This document shows positions 56,211 to 64,000 of a DNA stretch of 64,000 bases, piece after piece. The notes below the pieces were generated by a model. It saw nothing but the letters and a program-made list of their open reading frames with translations. It was not told where the DNA came from and searched no databases. Made by a program: the position numbers and the translations under genes. Location of the stretch: the NCBI GenBank assembly GCA_030062745.1, contig CP099839.1:32780904-32844903 (forward strand), given 5' to 3'. This DNA comes from Capitulum mitella. Lineage: Eukaryota > Arthropoda > Thecostraca > Pollicipedomorpha > Pollicipedidae. Within the stretch, counting starts at the first letter, position 1; the number at the start of each line of letters is the position of its first letter.

Positions 56211-56420
56211 ATGTCAGGAAATGTGGAAAGCGTGGCGGACAGCGCGGGCGATCGTGCCGTACCGTCGTCTGATCATGCGGCCAACAAGAGTGGAGAAGCG
56301 ACCAGTGCCGTCTGCTCTGGCCGGGCGGCGGCCGACGACCAGACAACTGAGTCGGACCGGTGCTGGCCCGTCCGCCGGCCTGGCGCACTCGCAGACAATG
56401 CTGAAGGCCGCCATGCTTGA
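56211..56420 (+). CDS. overlapping upstream ORF in the XPF leader (possible)
   Basis: A 69-codon frame beginning MSGNVESVADSAGDRAVP with G at -3, overlapping the proposed XPF start ATG (56398) in another frame and ending at 56420. If the leader includes 56211, ribosomes would meet this ATG first. It could down-regulate XPF translation. The frame may equally be chance in GC-rich DNA. Confidence 0.3.
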   Translation: MSGNVESVADSAGDRAVPSSDHAANKSGEATSAVCSGRAAADDQTTESDRCWPVRRPGALADNAEGRHA

Positions 56421-56660
56421 CTACGAGATGCAGATATTCCTCGATATGCTGCACGAGGACGGCCTGCTGGTGATGGCCAAGGGACTGGGCCTCGAGCGGC
56501 TGCTGGCCGCCTTTGTGCGAGTGTTCTGCGACCGGGGCCAGCTGGTGCTAGTGATCGGCACAGCCCGGTCCGAGGAGGACTATATCATCGGAAGGCTGGA
56601 GGAGGAGGGCTGCAGTCCGCTGCCGCGCACAGTTACTGCCGAGACCTCTGTTACCGAGAG
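56398..56660 (+). CDS. ERCC4: XPF coding exon 1
   Basis: Ends ACCGAGAG with donor GTGAGA at 56661, phase 2. If the exon were not spliced here, a TGA at 56662 would end the protein. Confidence 0.88.
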
Positions 56661-59400
56661 GTGAGAACGCGGTGCTCACCGTCATCGAGAGGTGAGAACA
56701 CGGCACTCACCGTCTTTGAGAGGTGAGGACATGGTACTCACCGTCACCAACAGGTGGGGAGACAATACGTACCATCACCGAGAGGTCAGGACACGTTGCT
56801 CATCGGCACCAAGAGGTGAGAACACTGTACTTACCGTCACCAAGAGGTGAGGACGCGGTGCTCACCATCACCAAGAGGTGAGGACGCGGTGCTCAACTCT
56901 ACCGAAAGGTCAGGACACGGTTCTCACCGTCATCGAGAGGTGAAGACGCGGTGCTGACCAAGAGTCGGGGATGCGGTACTCTCCGTCATCCAGAGATGTA
57001 CTCACTGTCATCGCCGGTACCTATAGCATGAAGAGGTGGCGTTGCACCATTGCATGGTGGAGCCGAGGAAACTGAATGGGCCGCGTAAAGTAATGGGATT
57101 CTGACGATATACTTGGTGTTATTGTTCGGGCGTTGCGCCAGCCGCCGTTGCGTTGGAAGTGTTCCCCTGCGGCCAGCTGCTTGTGTATTGGTGCGGTGAG
57201 ACTGTCTGTGCGGGCGGCAGGCAGCAGGTGTACCTGCAGGGCGGAGTGCTGTTCGTCACGTCCCGCATCCTTGTGGTGGATCTGCTGACGGAGCGGTGTC
57301 CGGCCGACCTGGTGACCGGGATGATGGTCTATCGGGCCCATGCCATCGTCGAATCTGCGCAGGAAGCCTTCATCCTCCGGCTGTATAGGCAAAAAAACAA
57401 GGCAAGGACAGTATCATGCGATTGGAACAGACCCTCCACAGATGCTGGTAGGATGGTTTCTCACACCATAAACTGAACGGTGCTTCATAAAATATCAGCC
57501 GGGACGTTTTCAGAGCTTATCTCGTGCAGGGGGGACCTCATTCACCATCTCCCCTAAAACATCTGAAATTGCTTGACACGGATTTTTGGCTCGTTCACTG
57601 TTGACGAAATACTCGTATATCTACGGATGCAAATCAGCGGCGTAGCGACTGTCCATAAAACTGAGCGTCATATATTGCCATTTGTTGATGGTTTTATACC
57701 AAGAAGTGTTGTGAACAGTCTCGAATAGTTTTTTGACAAGATGGATATTTTTAGTCCATTGATGATTCCATAAACCTGAAAAGGAAAATTCTCACGGTAA
57801 TTATTTGTACGGCGCTTTGAAATGTCTTGACCCTCGTCACCACAAGGAGTTAGTTAGCCCATCTGATATTTTTGTGCAGGTTGCCTCAGAATGATGGTTC
57901 CGATCGTTTTGACATTGTGCGTAAGTTGGTGTTGAACTTTTCGACACTACTGTGTGAAAGTTTGAAGTCAGTAGCTTGACTTTGTAAGAGTCACCGATCC
58001 ATGACCTCCTTCTCGAGTACACGTCATGGAGAAATAAAGTTACGGTGGCGGCTGGCATCGGATAACAAACGGTTTAAATATTTGCGGTACTCAGTCTTTC
58101 TGAGCCTTAAACGTGAGTATTACCCATGGTTCCAGTGGCCTTAATATTGCAGTCGTTCTTAGGTCAAAGTCGTAGGTGAAAGTTGTAAATGGAGGGCACT
58201 GACCTTTTTACTTTTTATCGACCGCGGAGGGGTCATGGTGCGACTGGAAACGCTAGTTTGTAGGTCAACAGTACTTTGAGTCCTTCATCATCAGAAATTG
58301 TTTTGAGCACCTTGACCCTCGTTGGGCCGGCGTCCTTATCCACCTTTGCTAGGTCGGGGGTCATGGTAATCTCCCCCCGCCCCAGGATCTCGAGATCCAC
58401 AAGTCGCACCGAAAAGTAAAACACCTTTGGAGAGCCCATGAGGAATCAAAAAGCAAGGACGTATATTTTCCCCAATATGATTACTATTCAGGTCAGTAGC
58501 GGCCATCTTAGCTCAGATTACCTTGTAAATACTTTGGGGTAAACGTAAGTAATCAAGGCGTGTACGTGCTACCACAGGGATCAGCAGGAAAAGATGATCT
58601 GAAATACCTGTCTGAGGCCGGAAAAGTCACTTGAAGCAGAATTTGACCATTTCAAACAAAGTTGAAAATGGGAGGAAAGAAACGTCTTTTTGTATGGGCA
58701 GGAGTCTTTTTTCCGAACGTATCAAAACGTGTTCGGACTGGACTGCTTCGCAGATGTGTTTGGCACGCATATGAAGTCTGCCTCTATCACATTCAGGTCA
58801 GACAAGTTCAACCGAGGTCAAGGTATTGACTCATTTATTTGAGGCTTTCCTGGTGTCTGCCGCATCATCTAACATATATACCATTGATCAAACAACGTAC
58901 ATGAATAATGCACGGCATGGAGGGCGATAGGGTAGAATATTGGCCGGTGTGACGTCACTATAGCCCGAATGAGCAGATTGAGCCCGAATGAGAGACTTAT
59001 TTCGGGAGGTACCGTCTGCAGATGCGGCAGGTACGGCAGGCACCTGCCGCCTAAATGTACTTCTGTACTCCTGTGATTGTACCACGTCATTAGTACGCCA
59101 CAGTTAAGCGACATCGCAGAATATTGACCGTTTCTCTCCCTTGAAAAAGCATGCCAGTCATGTAATAAAAATCCTGTAGCATCGGTTCATGTAGTATTCC
59201 TTCATCATGGAAGCCGTCCCCCAAAGCATTTTTTCACTTTAATCACGCAGACAGCGGCATGCAGGGCCGCATTGTAAAAACCTTATATTTGTTGGGATAT
59301 TATTATTTTTATTATTATTATTGTCGTTTTGTTTTTGTTGTTCTTTTCATTATTGTTATTATTATTATCACTATTATTGTTGTTATTATTATTGTTGTTG

Positions 59401-59431
<31 letters not shown>

Positions 59432-62373
59432 TATTATTATTATTATCATTATTATTATTATTTTGCAACGGCAAGGGCTTTTGTTTTGGGGACCAAAAAT
59501 AAGAGGGCTAAAATGGTACAAAGTATATAGAAAGAGGGCATGGGTGTCGTTCATGTTCATGTCCGCCGTGCTAAGTGTGTTCACATGGAAAACAAGCACA
59601 GTATTTCAAAAGGTGAAGTCACGTTAGCCCGGGTCAGATGGGATTAGTTCACCCATGGGAAGTAAGTTCATACCATATCTTCGTGCTTCCGAAGCGCAAA
59701 TGGCATCGATAAACATTCTGGGGGTGTAAACCGATGAATTATATTCGGTTGCGGGTCTGAAAATTTGGTGTAAAACGTGACCTGACTCCACGTCACAGGT
59801 CAAGATTTGCATTTACCTGTGCAAAGGTTGTGAGAAGTACCAGAACGTATAATCATGCTTCAAAACCGCTGAACCTGACACGCAGTCTCAGTATCAAACA
59901 TAAAAAAGGCCGCAAGTGCGGTTCATCGAAGGTTAATTGCGTGAACATGTCTGAGCAATGCGAGGTTGCAGAACCGTTCCATTTACCATGTTGTATCAGT
60001 ATGACAAGGCTCATAGCAAGTCATACGTTTCACAAAATGTCATGCCCTTTTAATGTTTGGGAGCATGGCCCTAGTTCAGTGGCTTGAGGTGACCCTGCAC
60101 TTAAAGGCTGACGGTGTAGAATGATGTGTGAAAAGGTACCCCAAAACTCATGTTTGTGCGCTAGTTTTTTTTTTTTGCTATCCCTAGGAAACTGGAGGGG
60201 GGGGGGGGTCCTCATGAATCTCGGCCAGGTGAAGGTTAAAAGCGCCCCGATAAATTACATGACACTGGATGTAATGAAAACCAAACTTCACGGACATGGC
60301 CGCCTTTTGGTTCGGCAATAAGGTCACTAGGTTACCAGAGGGATGGAACTGGGTATCATTGTGTCGTTAAAAGACCAAGATACTCGCTCGTCTTTCGTTT
60401 CGTCTCGATCACGTCAGGTGTTGAAATGGCGTGGGGTGGGAGGCTACATATTATGCCTGTGTCACATTGTGCCGATATGCCAAATAAAAAAATACGTCAT
60501 CAGAATCAGAGTTTTCCTTGTGCGACCTGAGATTGATGACAGCAGAATGGAAAAATGAGAAGAGAACCGAACTAATGTGCACATTTGTGTTATGTGCATA
60601 GGCCAATATTGAGAACAATGATTACAGGGTGTACAATCAGATTTATTTGTACAGTTATCACTTGAACTGAGGCTTCAGAAACACCATACAGGTACTCCAG
60701 AATAAGCAGCAGGTTGCTAATGTGTGGTAGGTCATAAAAATGATAAATACGAATTATTATGAGGGGGTTGAATGAGTGTATGGAGAAGGATGCTTTTCAT
60801 TTATTTGAGGACAAAAAACGTTGCTTCTGCCCAATTCAACCATTCTGAGGACAAAATGTCTTTCTGAAAATACTGAAAATACCCCAAAGTTCTGACCCTG
60901 TACACCAACGACTTAGGTAGGAGGCTCGTTAGTGTTCCTAATGTGTGATTACTTGCGTTACCTTTTAGCGTATTCTACAACCCCCCATTTTTGTTCCCCC
61001 CTGGACGAATCCGCCAGCTGACGTTTTACTGTGTCAAAATGGCTGCAGTGTAAGCAAGAGACTCTAACATGTTCTCGCCATCCGTCCGTGGTATTGAAGA
61101 GTTTGCGTAACGTTTTTGTAAACAGTGTGTGTAGCACTCCCCTTTGAGATTCCCAGCATCCACTCTTGGCGTAGAAAACTGTGACAAATGTCCTGAAAGG
61201 ATTGGCATTATTATTTTCTTTTTGAAGGACAATTATCTGACATCGGAGCTATGAAGACGCACACAAGGAGAGTACGGCTTCAAAGTCTCGAAAAACAGAC
61301 AAAGATGGTTTCTCAACACTTAATTGGCCACCCTGATAACAGAAAAAGCCAGTATTTCGCAATGCGTTAAGAAAAGTAGATAAAAACTATCATTTTTTAT
61401 GATTTTGGTTCAACTTTTTGGGAAGGAAGGGCAAAAAACCATTGGCGTTTTGAACCATTCTTCGCTGCTGAACGGTGCTTTGTTCGGTTACTGTATGCTG
61501 TTTGGTTGTTCGGTGTTTTGGTGTAAATCAGTTTTATCTTTTTTGTGTAGTAGTAGAAATTCGCCAGTATATTATAACATTTTGTAGACCATACAGACCA
61601 AAATCTTGTATGGTTTGTCACGTCCCAAAACAGAAACCATAATTGTGAATGCATGAAAAAAACAGTGGATTTGATATAATGGATATAACAAATATAATAT
61701 TAATGGGCAGATTTGAAGTCATCTTTAGAACTTAAAATGCGTTTCGAGAATAAATTTATTGATACATTCCGACATAAAGAATGCATTTTTTCCAACACTT
61801 GCTCTGGATGGTAGGTTTATCCCCCACCCCCACCCCGATGGCTCTAATTTGTTGTTTCTGAACCACGAGAGGTGTAGCTTTAAAATGCGTTGAGTTTTCT
61901 GGCAACCATAACACAACTGTAACAAGCAACTCGGCGTAAAATTTTCAGATTTACAGTCCAATCGGTGGGGGCTCAGGGGTTCCAATGGATGTTTGGTTTG
62001 CGGTTTTCGTTTCTTTCGTCAGATATGCACCGTACCTTGGTACATAGCTTATTCATAATGTTGATGAAGTCTGTGGCAAGTTGCCGGCAACGGCCCCGGT
62101 CAGATGTACATATGATTAAGTGTGTCAAGACTCCCAGCACTGTCTGGTTCACCTGATGTTTATTGCATATGTTATCAGTTGTGACCATCAACTGATATAT
62201 ATCAGACGTGTCTGTTTCAGACTGGCTTCATCAAAGCATTCTCCAGTTCGCCGTTGTCCTTCACGGCAGGATTCTGCCAGGTGCAGCGTGTCATGCGTAA
62301 CCTGTTCGTGCGCCACCTGTACCTGTGGCCCCGCTTCCATCTGCAGGTCAACGAGACACTGAAAAAATGCACG
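56398..62373 (+). CDS. ERCC4: DNA repair endonuclease XPF, 5' part (three exons, continues to the right)
   Basis: Exons 56398-56660, 57221-57401 and 62221-62373 join in phase to 199 codons that align with the N-terminus of human XPF. XPF pairs with ERCC1 and cuts DNA 5' of lesions in nucleotide excision repair and interstrand crosslink repair, in the nucleus. This part is the degenerate helicase-like domain: [99 protein letters not shown]. The nuclease (ERKxxxD) and HhH domains lie beyond the window. I chose [11 protein letters not shown] as start by alignment; an in-frame upstream Met at 56191 or 56275 would add a basic extension. Intron 2 uses a GC donor. Intron 1 begins with a 31-bp minisatellite. 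Confidence 0.92.
56661..57012 (+). repeat. 31-bp minisatellite that repeats the XPF exon 1 donor
   Basis: About eleven units of 31 bp (first nine exact in length), each GTGAGAACGCGGTGCTCACC then GTCATCGAGAG. The array starts exactly at the exon 1/intron 1 border, and each unit end plus next unit start recreates GAGAG|GTGAG(A/G). Confidence 0.92.
57221..57401 (+). CDS. ERCC4: XPF coding exon 2
   Basis: Acceptor CGGGCGGCAG ends at 57220. Encodes [40 protein letters not shown] and [10 protein letters not shown]. It is followed by GCAAGG, a GC splice donor; use of it joins K to TGFIKAF exactly as in XPF. Confidence 0.9.
57402..62220. other. XPF intron 2
   Basis: 4.8-kb GC-AG intron. Contains a (TTA)n tract at 59298-59464, a poly-T near 60166, and a poly-G near 60198. 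No other gene recognised; several open frames in the (TTA)n tract are low-complexity artefacts. Confidence 0.6.
59298..59464. repeat. (TTA)n microsatellite
   Basis: Imperfect TTA/TTG trinucleotide array, about 165 bp, in XPF intron 2. Confidence 0.95.
62221..62373 (+). CDS. ERCC4: XPF coding exon 3
   Basis: Acceptor TCTGTTTCAG, donor GTCAGT at 62374. Encodes 51 residues including [20 protein letters not shown] and [20 protein letters not shown]. The frame closes 9 bases into the intron. Confidence 0.9.
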
Positions 62374-64000
62374 GTCAGTGGTGACTGAAGCATTCGACGA
62401 GAAGTCGACTTCCGAAATAGAAAATAAACACGCTCATCTCGCCGATATTTATATAACTTGTCTGTGGGGATTATCTGGTACTCCACATCGGCCAGTTATA
62501 GCCCTGAACACTTTTGAGGAATCACGACATGTCGGTAATGGCCTGTATCTCCCATAACGATACAAGGGATATAATAAAGTTGTATGGCAGTAGACTGGCA
62601 TTGGCGCAAAGACTATTTTCTGTGCATTTTTACTACTTTGTGCAGATTTCGACCCCCTGACCTCATGACCTTAGATCACGTCAACTAGCCTGATGCGAGG
62701 AAGGGCAAAACCTTTTTCATGCCAGAATGAGCCGTAGGTGTGTTGCCTTTAACCTTCAGAAGTATTGGAGATATATCTTCTGTGAATCTATGAATTAAAT
62801 TTGTATTGTCACGTGGGTCAGCCCGCAAAACGTTGTTTTTATGAAGGAATCTGTGTTTTGGCGCGGCGTTCATTTGATTTCAGGTCGTGCAGCGCATGGG
62901 TGCTGTATGGAATGTGCAGCTTTATGTTATGCATTGCCCTTTATATTTTTATGACTTGTGTTTGATTACCCAGGTCAGCTCACGACGATTATTCTTGGCA
63001 CTGTGGCTGCTCATTGGGGCCGTTTCAGACGTATACTGGCGCTTTTACATATTGGTGGTATAAGTCAGCATTTGACAGTGATGAGATGTTAGTACAAGAC
63101 GTTTATAATAATTCATACCCAGGTCGTCTACAGAATGTTTGGATACTGCAAGGGGCAGATACAGATGATATCATAAACCGGTAATGGAATGTCACGTGTA
63201 AGTAGCTGCCTGGTTCTGAAACAGTGTATTGTTCGGTACGTAAACGCTTGTACATACATGCCAGTATATTGATTTGAAGGACACATTTGGAAGAGGGATC
63301 TTAATTGAGGATCAAGGACGGATCCAGGTACAGACGTTGTGCAGGCTAATACTGCCATTTACTTGGACCAATGGTTTACGTCACTAGTTTCAACCTACTA
63401 ATGATTCTTATTGAAAGCGCATGTACGGAATATGCTTAGACATAGATTGGCAGGGACAGATTCAGGAAAACACACAATGCAATAAACTGTGCTTAGCAGG
63501 GGGTCCGATCCCTAGCATTACCCTATCATACCATTCGGATCAGTCAAAACAAAAGAAAGGGTATACAGAAACAAGAAAATATGGGAAATGGTGTGGTGTA
63601 TCAGCACGCCATTGACCTCTTTGGTTCAGTAGTCACCTCAATTTTAATTTCATGGACTGGCCATAATGGCTTGTAACCTTTGTTTTCGGCAAAGGTATTG
63701 AAATGGGATCAGTCCACAAGCTTGTGTTAGTGAAGAAACTCAAAATTTTTTAGTTGCCTACCCCTCCGCCCCTCCCTGCCCGGTTCGAGATTATTAATCC
63801 ACCACTGTTCCAAAAATGCTTTCAGACATGCCCAGGGACTATCTGAAGGCGAAAAAATTAACATGTAAGTGGAAACAAGTACTTGGAGTTCTGGATGCCA
63901 GAAGACGAAAATCAGCCTTCTGCGTTTTTGCGCTGCTGAAGGCGCCAGTGGCGGTTTTTTTTAAATAACTTTTTAAACAACTTTCCGTATGTGAAGAATT
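62374..64000. other. XPF intron 3, to the window edge
   Basis: No further XPF exon found by eye. A hAT-like GACGGATCCAGG motif lies near 63309. Otherwise nothing recognised. Confidence 0.5.

Noticed and set aside
59259-59627. 122-codon frame with long Ile/Tyr runs
   Set aside because: Translation of the (TTA)n microsatellite in XPF intron 2.

Overview
Animal nuclear DNA, most likely from an invertebrate. It has spliced genes with GT-AG introns, long introns filled with repeats, GC-rich coding exons, decayed transposons and many microsatellites. Gene families fix only 'metazoan'. An arthropod is a reasonable guess from the GC-rich exons and the repeat style, but nothing in the window proves it. 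No bacterial operons, rRNA or CRISPR arrays are visible. Genes cover only a few percent of the window.

Layout. At 0-6.8 kb there is repeat-rich DNA with one full TTAA-flanked MITE and a foldback-type inverted repeat. At 6.86-23.2 kb lies a complete four-exon dephospho-CoA kinase domain gene (DCAKD, 231 aa, plus strand); its introns hold a gag-protease fossil, a mariner fossil and a GC-rich hAT-type MITE. At 24.7-25.9 kb is a dead LINE reverse transcriptase, and at 26.0-26.7 kb a truncated second copy of the GC-rich MITE. At 29.0-31.65 kb is a two-exon hAT transposase with one frameshift and one stop. At 34.6-37.4 kb a nested hAT-type MITE has a GC-rich minisatellite core, followed by a long inverted repeat around (TA)n. 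At 40.0-41.5 kb is an intronless CWF19L1 gene on the minus strand. At 41.5-43.5 and 46.2-50.5 kb the DNA is AT-rich and strongly CpG-poor, split by another GC-rich MITE.

At 50.6-52.5 kb a single-exon rhodanese gene is followed after only 5 nt by the first exon of a secreted UPF0669 (C6orf120-like) gene. At 56.2 kb to beyond the right edge are the first three coding exons of the XPF/ERCC4 nucleotide-excision-repair nuclease.

The genes do not form one pathway: CoA synthesis, spliceosome-associated CWF19L1, a rhodanese, a secreted protein and DNA repair. The unusual content is in the repeats. A TTAA/CCC-ended MITE family and two other repeat families carry perfect nuclear-receptor response elements (IR1, DR1, DR4). 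Minisatellites abut splice sites in both DCAKD and XPF; in XPF the repeat reiterates the exon 1 splice donor about ten times.
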